Part shown: piece by piece, positions 24,608-33,100 of the stretch
Layout of the letters: every line of letters starts with the position of its first letter
Numbering within the stretch: the stretch's first letter is position 1
Assembly (NCBI GenBank): GCA_016297405.1
Contig: JAEDGP010000010.1
Location: 1 to 41,561 of the forward strand
Reading direction: 5' to 3'
Source of the DNA: Treponema sp.
GTDB lineage: Bacteria > Spirochaetota > Spirochaetia > Treponematales > Treponemataceae
DNA: 41,561 bases
The notes under the pieces: generated by a model
The model's database searches: none
Seen by the model: the letters and a program-made list of their open reading frames with translations, nothing else
What the model was told of the DNA's origin: nothing
Made by a program: the position numbers and the translations under genes

Positions 24608-25083
24608 TGTCAGAATATAATCCAATTTTGAGCGCTCCTCAGGGTGCTAACAAGAAGCCAAAGCGTGTTGGTCGTGGTTCTTCTTCAGGACTCGGAACAA
24701 CAGCTGGTAAAGGTAATAAAGGTCAGCAGTCAAGATCAGGCGGAAAAGTTTACGTTGGTTTTGAAGGCGGACAGATGCCACTTTATCGTCGTATTGCTCA
24801 TAAAGGTTTTTCTAACTATCCTTTCAAGAAGGAATTTGTTTGTCTTAATGTTGATGTGCTTGAAGCAAAATTTGCTGACGGTGAAACTGTAGACAATGAA
24901 ACATTGGCTGCAAAGGGATTGATCTCTAAGAAGAGTGAAACTCTTGTAAAGATTCTTGGTAATGGAAATCTTACTAAGAAACTTACAGTAGATGTTGAAA
25001 AAGTTTCTGCTTCTGCAAAGGAAAAGATTGAAAAGGCTGGTGGCTCAGTCACAACTGCTGAAACAGCAGAAGAAAAGAAATAA
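24607..25083 (+). CDS. rplO: 50S ribosomal protein L15 (uL15)
   Basis: L15 is an assembly protein deep in the large subunit. The 158-residue product has the glycine-rich extended N-terminus (KRVGRGSSSGLGTTAGKGNKGQ) and EGGQMPLYRRIAHKGF. The C-terminal globular domain ends in a short acidic/Lys tail (AETAEEKK). GAGGAG in the end of rpmD serves as its ribosome binding site. Confidence 0.97.
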   Translation: MSEYNPILSAPQGANKKPKRVGRGSSSGLGTTAGKGNKGQQSRSGGKVYVGFEGGQMPLYRRIAHKGFSNYPFKKEFVCLNVDVLEAKFADGETVDNETLAAKGLISKKSETLVKILGNGNLTKKLTVDVEKVSASAKEKIEKAGGSVTTAETAEEKK

Positions 25084-25099
25084 GGTGACGGAGTAACAC

Positions 25100-26416
25100 A
25101 TGGCAAGCAATCCAATAGTAAGCATTTTTAGAGTAAAAGAACTTAGAGTTCGTTTGTTATTTACTCTGTTGATTTTGGCAGTATTCCGCTTGGGTAGTGT
25201 CATTACAATCCCGGGAATTAATGCAAATGAATTGTTCAGATTCTTTAAAGATGCTCAAGATTCAAACAGCTCTTTAGCTAGTTATTTAGACTTCTTTGTA
25301 GGTGGTGCATTTTCACACTTCTCAATTTTTATGTTGGGTGTAATGCCATACATTTCTACTCAGATTATAATGCAGCTTGCTGTGATTATTTTCCCTTCAT
25401 TAAAACGCGCTGTTCAGGAAGACGGTGGACAGCGTAAGATGGCGGCTTGGACAAGAATTGGTACAATTTTTGTTTGTTTGTTGCAGTCTTATGCTGTTAC
25501 CGTTTACGCTGGAAACATGGTGGCTCAGGGGTATAACGTAAGAGTTCTCTCTGAGACAACCTTTACAGTTCTTGCGATGATTACTGTAACAGCTGGTTCG
25601 ATGATAACAGTTTGGCTTGGTGATCAAATCACTAACAACGGTGTTGGCAATGGTATCTCAATGATGATCTTTGCTGGTATTGTAGCTAGACTTCCAAGTG
25701 CTGTTGTTGATCTGTCTCGTGCAGTTCAGAGTGGCAGATTAAACTTGGTTTTTGTTATCATCGTACTTGCCATGTTTGTTGCAATTCTGGCTCTTGTAGT
25801 ATTTGAAGAAGCTGGCGAAAGAAAGATTCCGGTACATTATGCAAAACGTGTAATTGGAAGGAAAATGTATGGTGGGCAGACTACCTACATTCCTTTCAAG
25901 GTTAATCCGTCAAACGTAATTCCACTTATCTTCGCTTCTTCTTTGCTTACTCTTCCAGTGCAGGTTGCATCAATGTTGGGATTCAATTGGACAAATAATC
26001 TTCAGCCTGATGGCATTCTATATAATGTTATCATGGTTGTTCTTATTGTTTTCTTTGCGTACTTCTACACTCAGGTTACCCTGAACCCTACAGAAATTGC
26101 AAAGAATATCCGTGAAAACGGTGGATCTATTCCAGGTGTTAGAACTGAAAAAACTGAAGAATATTTGCAGAAAATATTGAATAGACTTGTATTGCCTGGA
26201 GCTTTGTTCCTTGCATTTATTGCGATCCTTCCAACAATCATCATGAGTTGTTTCCCTGGGTTCCCGCAGTCAGTTGCTATGCTGATGGGTGGTACTTCTT
26301 TGATCATCATGGTAGGCGTTGACTTGGATACAATGAGTCAGGTTGAAGCAATTCTTAAGAGCCATCATCAGGATGGTTTGACAAAGAAGGGTAAAATTAG
26401 ATCACGAATTCTCTAG
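25100..26416 (+). CDS. secY: preprotein translocase subunit SecY
   Basis: SecY is the channel of the SecYEG translocase in the inner membrane. The 438-residue product shows about ten hydrophobic segments. Conserved features include the helix-2 plug region with SHFSIFMLGVMPYISTQIIMQL, the cytosolic loop GGQTTYIPFKVNPSNVIPLIFASS, and NPTEIAKNIRENGGSIPGVR near helix 9. It lies in the spc operon after rplO as usual. adk, map and infA, which often follow, are missing here; rpmJ comes next after 122 nt. Confidence 0.98.
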   Translation: MASNPIVSIFRVKELRVRLLFTLLILAVFRLGSVITIPGINANELFRFFKDAQDSNSSLASYLDFFVGGAFSHFSIFMLGVMPYISTQIIMQLAVIIFPSLKRAVQEDGGQRKMAAWTRIGTIFVCLLQSYAVTVYAGNMVAQGYNVRVLSETTFTVLAMITVTAGSMITVWLGDQITNNGVGNGISMMIFAGIVARLPSAVVDLSRAVQSGRLNLVFVIIVLAMFVAILALVVFEEAGERKIPVHYAKRVIGRKMYGGQTTYIPFKVNPSNVIPLIFASSLLTLPVQVASMLGFNWTNNLQPDGILYNVIMVVLIVFFAYFYTQVTLNPTEIAKNIRENGGSIPGVRTEKTEEYLQKILNRLVLPGALFLAFIAILPTIIMSCFPGFPQSVAMLMGGTSLIIMVGVDLDTMSQVEAILKSHHQDGLTKKGKIRSRIL

Positions 26417-26455
26417 AATTTCGCGAATTAGTAGTAGAAAAAGATTGGGAATATG

Positions 26456-26464
26456 TGATATATT
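26456..26464 (+). promoter_or_regulatory. possible extended -10 promoter before rpmJ
   Basis: TG-A-TATATT (26456–26464) fits an extended -10 element, but there is no good -35. A start near 26471 would put the hairpin at 26468–26513 at or very near the 5' end of the message. It may give separate transcription of rpmJ and the alpha operon. Confidence 0.35.
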
Positions 26465-26467
26465 AGG

Positions 26468-26513
26468 TTTCACCGAATTGTCTCTCATTGCGAGGTGCTA
26501 AGATTCGGTGAAA
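26468..26513 (+). promoter_or_regulatory. 11-bp hairpin between secY and rpmJ
   Basis: TTTCACCGAAT (26468–26478) and its perfect complement (26503–26513) enclose a smaller CTC/GAG stem. No U-run follows, so it is not a standard terminator. It may protect the 5' end of the rpmJ message or mark a processing site separating spc and alpha mRNAs. Confidence 0.55.
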
Positions 26514-26538
26514 TTTACTATTCTCAGGAGGTCTTTTT

Positions 26539-26652
26539 ATGAAAGTACGAACCAGTGTAAAACCTATCTGTGATAAGTGTAAGGTAATCAAAAGAAACGG
26601 CATCATCCGTATCATTTGTAAAAACCCAAAACACAAGCAGAGACAGGGATAA
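26539..26652 (+). CDS. rpmJ: 50S ribosomal protein L36 (bL36), zinc form
   Basis: L36 is the smallest large-subunit protein, 37 residues here. It begins MKVRTSVKPICDKCKVIKR and ends NPKHKQRQG. The zinc ligands Cys11, Cys14, Cys27 and His32 are all present, so this is the C+ form. AGGAGG stands upstream. It opens the alpha-operon part and rpsM follows 10 nt later, with infA absent from the usual place. Confidence 0.96.
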   Translation: MKVRTSVKPICDKCKVIKRNGIIRIICKNPKHKQRQG

Positions 26653-26662
26653 GGAGTAGCAG

Positions 26663-27031
26663 ATGGCTCGAATTTCGGGAGTTGACATCCCAAACAAACA
26701 TATAGATATAGCATTGACATATATCTACGGTATTGGACGTTCTGCAGCTAAGAAAATCTGTGAAGAAGCAAAGATTGATACCCAGAAGATGGCTAATGAT
26801 CTTTCTCAGGATGAACTTGGAAAACTGCGTGAAATTATTGACAAGAGTTACAAAGTAGAAGGCCGTCTCCGCTCAGAAATTGGTCTTAACCTTAAGCGCT
26901 TGATGGATATTGGCTGCTATCGCGGTCTTAGACACAAGAGAGGTCTTCCAGTTCGTGGTCAGAGAACTAGAACTAATGCCCGTACACGTAAGGGTAAGAA
27001 GAAGACTGTTGCTAACAAGAAGAAGGCTTAG
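26663..27031 (+). CDS. rpsM: 30S ribosomal protein S13 (uS13)
   Basis: S13 lies in the 30S head and bridges to L5. The 122-residue product begins ARISGVDIPNKHIDIALTYIYGIG and has the conserved RLMDIGCYRGLRHKRGLPVRGQRTRTNARTRKG. The tail is rich in lysine (KKKTVANKKKA). AAGGAG precedes the ATG. Confidence 0.98.
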   Translation: MARISGVDIPNKHIDIALTYIYGIGRSAAKKICEEAKIDTQKMANDLSQDELGKLREIIDKSYKVEGRLRSEIGLNLKRLMDIGCYRGLRHKRGLPVRGQRTRTNARTRKGKKKTVANKKKA

Positions 27032-27043
27032 CGGAGGACATTA

Positions 27044-27424
27044 ATGGCTACAGTAAAAAAGCGAAAGGAAAAGAAAAGCGTATTTGAAGGTAATGTTTAC
27101 ATTCAGGCTACGTTCAATAATACTATCGTTACTATAACAGATATCAGAGGTAATGCAATTGCATGGGCTTCTTCTGGTGGTCTTGGTTTCCGCGGAGCAA
27201 AGAAATCTACTCCGTTTGCTGCACAGACTGTTGCTGAAACAGCTGTTCAGAAAGCAGTAACTTACGGTTTGCGTGAAGTTCACGTATATGTAAAGGGTCC
27301 TGGAATGGGTCGTGAAAATGCTATCCGTTCCCTCGGCGCTATGGGACTTAAAGTAAAATCTATCCATGATGTTACTCCTGTTCCACACAATGGATGCCGC
27401 CCTCGCAAAACTCGCCGCATGTAG
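27044..27424 (+). CDS. rpsK: 30S ribosomal protein S11 (uS11)
   Basis: S11 lies on the 30S platform close to the E-site codon. The 126-residue product has the conserved NVYIQATFNNTIVTITDIRGNAIAWASSG and the C-terminal DVTPVPHNGCRPRKTRRM. AGCGGAGG precedes the ATG by six bases. Confidence 0.98.
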   Translation: MATVKKRKEKKSVFEGNVYIQATFNNTIVTITDIRGNAIAWASSGGLGFRGAKKSTPFAAQTVAETAVQKAVTYGLREVHVYVKGPGMGRENAIRSLGAMGLKVKSIHDVTPVPHNGCRPRKTRRM

Positions 27425-27440
27425 TTAGGAGACTTGAGCA

Positions 27441-28034
27441 ATGGGAAGAAGTACACAACCTATATTAAAAAGATGTAAAGCTCTTGGAATCAGCCCAACA
27501 GTTATGGGTTATGACAAGGTTACAAACAGAAATCAGAAAGAAGTAAGAAGAAAGAAGTCTGAATACGGAACTCAGCTTAATGAAAAACAGAAAGTTAAGT
27601 TCATTTATGGTCTTCTTGAAAAGCAGTTTAAAAAGTACTATGTAATGGCCACAAAGAAAACTGGCGTTACTGGTGAAATGCTTCTTCAGATTCTTGAATC
27701 AAGACTTGATAATGTTGTTTATCGTCTTTGTTTTGCTAAAACAAGAAATGAAGCAAGACAGCTTGTAAGTCACGGTCATATTGAAGTAAATGGTTCTAAA
27801 GTTGATATTCCATCTTACCTTGTAAAACCAGGCGATGTAATTTCAATCAAGGAAGGAAGCCGCACAACTGCAGGAATGAAAGCTATTCTTGAAAAGAGTG
27901 CTACAAGAGCTGTTCCTTCTTGGCTTGAAGGTAACAAAGACAATTGTTCTGGTAAAGTTTTGAATCTTGCTACAAGAAGCGATATTGATTATCCAGTAGA
28001 AGAACACCTTATCGTTGAATTCTACTCTAAATAA
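27441..28034 (+). CDS. rpsD: 30S ribosomal protein S4 (uS4)
   Basis: S4 nucleates 30S assembly and in many bacteria represses the alpha operon. The 197-residue product lacks the zinc-binding cysteine cluster in its N-terminal domain, so it is the C- form. It contains the S4 RNA-binding domain with RLDNVVYRLCFAKTRNEARQLVSHGHIEVNG. It ends DYPVEEHLIVEFYSK. AGGAG precedes the ATG. Here most zinc-capable ribosomal proteins are C+ and S4 is the exception. Confidence 0.97.
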   Translation: MGRSTQPILKRCKALGISPTVMGYDKVTNRNQKEVRRKKSEYGTQLNEKQKVKFIYGLLEKQFKKYYVMATKKTGVTGEMLLQILESRLDNVVYRLCFAKTRNEARQLVSHGHIEVNGSKVDIPSYLVKPGDVISIKEGSRTTAGMKAILEKSATRAVPSWLEGNKDNCSGKVLNLATRSDIDYPVEEHLIVEFYSK

Positions 28035-28043
28035 GGAGTATAG

Positions 28044-29099
28044 ATGGCTCGCAAAAATCTGCTTAAAGGTTTCAAGAAACCGAAGGGTATTACTTTTGAG
28101 CATCTTGAGACAAATCCGAATTATGGAAAATTTACAGCATTTCCTTTTGAAACTGGATTCGGTACAACTGTAGGAAATACGTTGCGCCGCGTTTTGCTTT
28201 CTTCTATTCAGGGATATGCAATTTCTTCAATTCGCATTACATCTTATGATGCTGACGGTGTTCCTAAGGTTATCTCCAGTGAATTCGAAGCTATTCCGAA
28301 TGTTTCTGAAGATACTTTGGAAATAATTAACAGTCTTAAACAGATCCGTTTGCGACTTCCTAACGATATTGAACAGGACACTGTTCTTTATGAATTTAAA
28401 GGACCTGGTGTTGTAAAGAGCGATGACTTTGCTAAGGAAGGTCAGGTTGAAATTATGACAAAAGACTTGCTTGTCTTCACAATGATGGAAGATGCTCGTC
28501 TTGATGTAGAAATTCAGATCGACCTTGGTAGAGGATATGTTCCTGCTGAAGTAAATGCGCATTACATTGAAGTTGTTGGTACACTTGCAATTGATGCAAT
28601 TTTTACTCCTGTTCGTAAGGTTAAATATTCAATTGAACCTTGTCGTGTTGGACAGCGTAATGATTACGATAAGCTTGTACTCGAAATTTGGACAGACGGA
28701 ACAATTGCACCGGAAGATGCATTAGCAGAAGCTGCAAAGATTGCAAAAGATCATTTCTCAATCTTTGTAAACTTTAATGATAGTGAAATCTCTAGTGGTG
28801 ACGAAAGTGACGAAGAAGATGCTAAGATTAAGGAAATCCTTAGTACTCCAGTAGAAGAGTTGGAACTTTCAGTTCGTTCTTCAAACTGCTTGAAGAATGC
28901 TAACATCAGAACCATTGGCGAATTAACTAAAAAGACAGAAGATGATATTGGTAAGACTCGCAACTTCGGTAAGAAGAGTCTTACAGAAATCAAGGAAAAG
29001 CTTCAGGAATGGGGTCTTACACTTGGTATGACTGATTACAGTCATCTTAAAAATGCTGTCAACTTAACAAAGCAGAAGGAAGAAACAGATGAATCATAG
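28044..29099 (+). CDS. rpoA: DNA-directed RNA polymerase subunit alpha
   Basis: Alpha dimerises to start polymerase assembly, and its C-terminal domain contacts UP elements and activators. The 351-residue product has the N-terminal domain motif FPFETGFGTTVGNTLRRVLLSS and a linker that is markedly acidic (SSGDESDEEDAKIKE, about 248–262). The alpha-CTD (about 272–327) has LELSVRSSNCLKNANIRTIGEL and GKKSLTEIKEKL. It overlaps rplQ by 11 nt. AAGGAG precedes the ATG. Confidence 0.98.
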   Translation: MARKNLLKGFKKPKGITFEHLETNPNYGKFTAFPFETGFGTTVGNTLRRVLLSSIQGYAISSIRITSYDADGVPKVISSEFEAIPNVSEDTLEIINSLKQIRLRLPNDIEQDTVLYEFKGPGVVKSDDFAKEGQVEIMTKDLLVFTMMEDARLDVEIQIDLGRGYVPAEVNAHYIEVVGTLAIDAIFTPVRKVKYSIEPCRVGQRNDYDKLVLEIWTDGTIAPEDALAEAAKIAKDHFSIFVNFNDSEISSGDESDEEDAKIKEILSTPVEELELSVRSSNCLKNANIRTIGELTKKTEDDIGKTRNFGKKSLTEIKEKLQEWGLTLGMTDYSHLKNAVNLTKQKEETDES

Positions 29100-29625
29100 A
29101 AATGGTTTTAATCCGCTTTCACGCACAACAGCACATCGCCGTGCTATGTCACGCAATATGGTTACTTCACTCTTTAGATTTGAACGTATTACTACTACAA
29201 AATCAAAAGCTCTTGAAGTACGCAAAGCTGCTGAAAAATTGATTACAAGAAGTAAGGTTGATTCAGTTCACAATCGTCGTGAAGCAGCAAAGTTCATTGC
29301 TGATGAAAAGATTCTTAATAAGCTTTTCACAGAAATCGGCCCACGTATGAAGGATCGCAATGGCGGTTACACACGTGTTCTTAAGATCGGTTTCCGTCAG
29401 GGTGATGCTGCTGATATGGTTATTCTTGAATTGGTAGACTATAAACTTGATAGCGCCGAAGAAAAGAAAGCTGAACCAAAAGCAAAGAAGCCAGCTGCAA
29501 AAGCTAGCGAAAAGAAAGCTGAATCTACAGCTGAAAAGAAACCTGCTGCAAAAAAGCCAGCAGCTAAAAAATCACCTGCAAAGAAAGCAGCAGAAGCTGC
29601 TGATGCCGCTGCAGACAAGGAGTAG
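29089..29625 (+). CDS. rplQ: 50S ribosomal protein L17 (bL17) with long Lys/Ala tail
   Basis: L17 sits near the tunnel exit. Residues 1–120 are the normal fold, starting MNHRNGFNPLSRTTAHRRAM and including GYTRVLKIGFRQGDAADM. Residues 121–178 are an extra low-complexity tail of Lys, Ala, Pro and Glu with KKPAAKK-type repeats, like the C-terminal tail of histone H1 or of mycobacterial HU. E. coli L17 ends near residue 127. The ATG lies inside the end of rpoA, 11 nt before its stop. The AAGGAG for the next gene lies in the last codons. Confidence 0.96.
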   Translation: MNHRNGFNPLSRTTAHRRAMSRNMVTSLFRFERITTTKSKALEVRKAAEKLITRSKVDSVHNRREAAKFIADEKILNKLFTEIGPRMKDRNGGYTRVLKIGFRQGDAADMVILELVDYKLDSAEEKKAEPKAKKPAAKASEKKAESTAEKKPAAKKPAAKKSPAKKAAEAADAAADKE

Positions 29626-29628
29626 AAA

Positions 29629-29850
29629 ATGTCTAAGTCACATCGTGGTACTGGTATCCGTTCTCTCCCTGCTCACGGAAGAGGAACTTGCCCAATTTGT
29701 GGTAAGAAAAACATTAAAGTTCTTTATGAACAGACAATCGATGAAAAAACTGTTCAGATCTGTAAGTTCTGTAACGCTAATTTGAAGAACAAGGCTAAGG
29801 CTGCTGCACCAGCTGCACCTGCTGCTGAAGAAGCTCCTGCTGCCGAGTAA
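29629..29850 (+). CDS. small zinc-ribbon protein of the alpha operon, function unknown
   Basis: I do not recognise a named family. The 73-residue product has a basic N-terminus (SKSHRGTGIRSLPAHGRG), a four-cysteine zinc ribbon (Cys21/Cys24 and Cys45/Cys48, spacing 20), and a flexible tail of Ala, Pro and Glu (57–73) resembling the L12 hinge. AAGGAG is six bases upstream of the ATG, and only three bases separate it from rplQ, so it is cotranscribed with ribosomal genes before their terminator. Size, basic start, zinc ribbon and position suggest a ribosome-bound or rRNA-binding protein, perhaps specific to spirochaetes (inference). It is not L28, L31, L32, L33 or S14 by motif. Confidence 0.85.
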   Translation: MSKSHRGTGIRSLPAHGRGTCPICGKKNIKVLYEQTIDEKTVQICKFCNANLKNKAKAAAPAAPAAEEAPAAE

Positions 29851-29873
29851 TTTTCATTTACCGATTGAATTAG

Positions 29874-29904
29874 CCGCTCCACATTTGCTGGGGCGGTTTT
29901 TTTT
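29874..29904 (+). terminator. terminator of the tuf–S10–spc–alpha operon
   Basis: CCGCTCCA (29874–29881) pairs with TGGGGCGG (29889–29896, one G-U) and is followed by eight T residues (29897–29904). It ends the run of genes that began at tuf, 15.7 kb upstream of it. Confidence 0.9.
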
Positions 29905-29964
29905 GCTTATGACATTTAGATAATGCTTGAAGTAATCAAGTTTTAGGGTGAAAAGTTATTTTTT

Positions 29965-30110
29965 TATGTTGAAAAGGTGCGCCCGGGTATGGAAGGGCCG
30001 CCGGAAAGAATTGAAGGCGGTTGCGGAACGTAGTGGAGTAATGAGCGTAGCGGAACCCTGGAACACCCGTTTGAAAAAGAGTTTGGCGCCAATGAGAATC
30101 TGAAAAGAAA
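29965..30110. other. GC-rich island between the alpha operon and purL
   Basis: This stretch is clearly richer in G and C than its surroundings and carries short pairings such as CCGCC/GGCGG (29998–30002/30015–30019) and GGTG/CACC (near 29976 and 30063). No reading frame in it has a ribosome binding site or looks like a protein. It resembles a non-coding RNA or a dispersed intergenic repeat fragment. I cannot tell which from one copy. Confidence 0.35.
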
Positions 30111-30123
30111 ATCGCCATGTGCG

Positions 30124-30152
30124 TTGAAAGGGTTTGATGTTGTCATTATAAT
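30124..30152 (+). promoter_or_regulatory. near-consensus promoter giving a leaderless purL mRNA
   Basis: TTGAAA (30124–30129) and a perfect TATAAT (30147–30152) are spaced 17 bases. The purL ATG starts at 30159, only six bases after the -10, so transcription should start at or within a base or two of the A of ATG. There is no Shine-Dalgarno sequence between them. Confidence 0.75.
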
Positions 30153-30158
30153 GTAGAA

Positions 30159-33100
30159 ATGTTCCGTTTATATGTTGAAAGAAAGCCTGGTTTTACAAAC
30201 GAGGCTGAAAGAATCTTTTCAGAAATCAAGAATTTTTTGGGCATTGCTGGTGTTTCTGGCGTGCGTTATTTGAACCGCTACGATGTTGAAAATGTAGGCG
30301 AGGCTGTGGGGAAGGCTGCGGCTACACGAATTTTCAGCGAACCTCAGAGCGATTTTTGCATTTACGACAAAGTTGATGTGAAAGATGGTGAAACGGTTAT
30401 TGTTTGGGAATATCTTCCTGGACAATATGATCAGCGTGCAGATAGTGCTGAACAGTGTCTTTCCCTTTTGAGAGCTGGAATGGCTTCCACTTGTAAGGTT
30501 GGAACTGAAGCTCCTCGTGTGCGTTGTGCAAAAATGGTTATCCTTTCGGGTAGCGTAAGCGTTGATGATGTTAAGAAAATCGAAAATTATTTGATAAATC
30601 CTGTAGATAGCCGTTTGACTGATGACAATGTTCCTGAGACTTTGGAAATCAAATCTGAAGTTCCTGGGGATATCCCGGTTGTTGAAGGATTTATTTCTTT
30701 TGATGATAAGCAGATTGAAGACTATCGCAATAAAATGGGTCTTGCTATGGATCATGCGGACATTAAGTTCCTTCAGGACTATTTTATTGGCGAAAAACGC
30801 GATCCTACTGAAACAGAAATCCGTGTATTGGATACTTACTGGTCTGACCACTGTCGTCATACAACTTTTTTGACAGAGCTTAAAAACATTAGGGTTGAAG
30901 ATGGTCCTTATGCTTCTTTGTTCAAAAAATCTTTGCAGAATTATACGGATATGCGTACAGAACTGTATGCTGGCCGAACGGATAAGCCTGTTTGTTTGAT
31001 GGATATGGCTGTAATTGGTATGAAGTATCTTAAGAAGCATGGAAAGCTTGATGACCTGGAAGTGAGCGAAGAGAATAATGCCTGCTCAATTTATATTGAT
31101 GTGCATTATACTCGCGATGGAAAGGGTAATGCTCTTAAGAATGGTTCGAAGGATTCTGTTGAGCGATGGCTTTTGATGTTCAAGAACGAAACTCATAATC
31201 ATCCAACAGAAATTGAACCTTTTGGTGGTGCTGCTACTTGTATTGGTGGTGCAATTCGCGATCCACTTTCTGGTCGTTCATGGGTCTATCAGAGTATGCG
31301 TGTTACTGGTGCTGCTGATCCAACCGTGCCTTTGGAAGCTACTTTAAAAGGTAAGTTGCCTCAGATTAAGATTTGCCGTGAGGCAGCTCAGGGATTTTCT
31401 TCTTATGGTAATCAGATTGGTTTGACAACAGGACAGGTTAGTGAAATCTATCATCCAGGTTATGTGGCAAAGCGCATGGAGCTTGGTGCTGTTATTGCAG
31501 CGGCTCCTTTGAATACTGTTATGCGTGAAAGACCTGAAGCTGGGGATGTTGTTATTTTGCTTGGAGGCGGAACTGGTCGTGATGGTATTGGTGGTGCTAC
31601 AGGATCTTCTAAGGTTCATACTCAGAAATCCGTTACAACTGCTGCTGCTGAAGTTCAGAAAGGTAATGCTGTTGAAGAGCGCAAGATTCAGCGCTTGTTT
31701 AGAAATAAAGATGTTAGCTTGATGATTCGCCGCTGCAATGACTTTGGTGCAGGTGGTGTTTCTGTTGCTGTTGGTGAACTGGCTCCTGGTCTTGATATTA
31801 ATCTTGATGCTGTTCCAAAGAAATATGAAGGTTTGAACGGAACTGAACTTGCTATTTCTGAAAGCCAGGAACGTATGGCTGTTGTTGTTCGTAAGGGTGA
31901 TGCGGAAAGGTTTATTGCTGAAGCCGCTAAGGAAAATCTTAACGCTGTAAAAGTGGCTGATGTAACTGATTCCAATCGCCTTGTTATGAAATGGCGTGGC
32001 AAGGTCATTGTTGATATTGGCCGGGAATTCCTGGATGCCGCTGGTGCACATCATGAAGCTGATGCGTTAATCGAAAGTCCTGCAAGTCAGGATAAATCTC
32101 CTTTGGTTAATCCTTTAGATAGCGTAAAAGAAGAGCTTTCTAAGGGTAAGAATGGCGAATGCTTGAAAAACGCATGGATTGCGAATATGTCTGACCTTGC
32201 CTGCTGTTCCCAGCGTGGTTTAGGTGAAAGATTTGACGGATCTATTGGTTCTTCTTCTGTTTTGTTCCCTTATGGTGGAAAATATCAGTGTACTCCTGAA
32301 GCTGGTATGTGTGCAAAAATTCCTGTAGTTTCACCTTACGAAACTTCTACTGTAAGCTTGATGGCTTATGGTTATGATCCTCGTGTTGGACAGTGGTCAC
32401 CATGGCATGGCGCTCAGACGGCAGTTCTTTCTTCTTTGACAAAGATCGCTTGTATGGGTGGTAAGAGTGTTGATTGTCGTCTTTCTTTCCAGGAGTTTTT
32501 TGGTCGTGCTGTAAGCGAAAAGACCTGGGGTTATCCTGCTGCTGCTTTGCTTGGTTCTATTGATGCTCAGAATGCCATGGGAACTGCTTCAATTGGCGGT
32601 AAGGACTCAATGTCTGGTACTTTTGAAGATATTAATGTTCCTCATACTTTGGTAAGTTTTGCGGTTGGTCATGATGAAGTGCAGAATGTAACAAGTGGTT
32701 CGTTTAAGGCTGCAGGAAATAAGGTTTACTTGATTTCTTGTCCTTATTCTGCTGAACTTGCTCCTGATTTTGATGTATTCACAAAGAATACAAATGCACT
32801 TTATGAATTGAATAAAGCTGGTAAGATCAAGGCCATGTATCCTGTTTGCGCTGGTGGTATTGCTGAAGCTGTTACAAAGATGGCTATGGGTAATAGAATT
32901 GGTGTAAAAATCGATAATTTGCCTTATTCAGCAACTGCAATTGGATTCAAACAGGATGGTGTATATTCAGAAAAAGATTTGTTTACTCCATTGTATGGTT
33001 CTATCATTGTTGAAGCTGATGGAGAAATGGACGTAAGGGAATTTGTTGAAGGTTCTTGTTGTAAGATTGGCGAAACAGTTGCCGCAGCGGAAATCGAAGT

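Noticed and set aside
29936..30146. Two short minus-strand frames between the alpha operon and purL
   Set aside because: They lie in the GC-rich island without ribosome binding sites and look like chance translations of a non-coding or repeated block.
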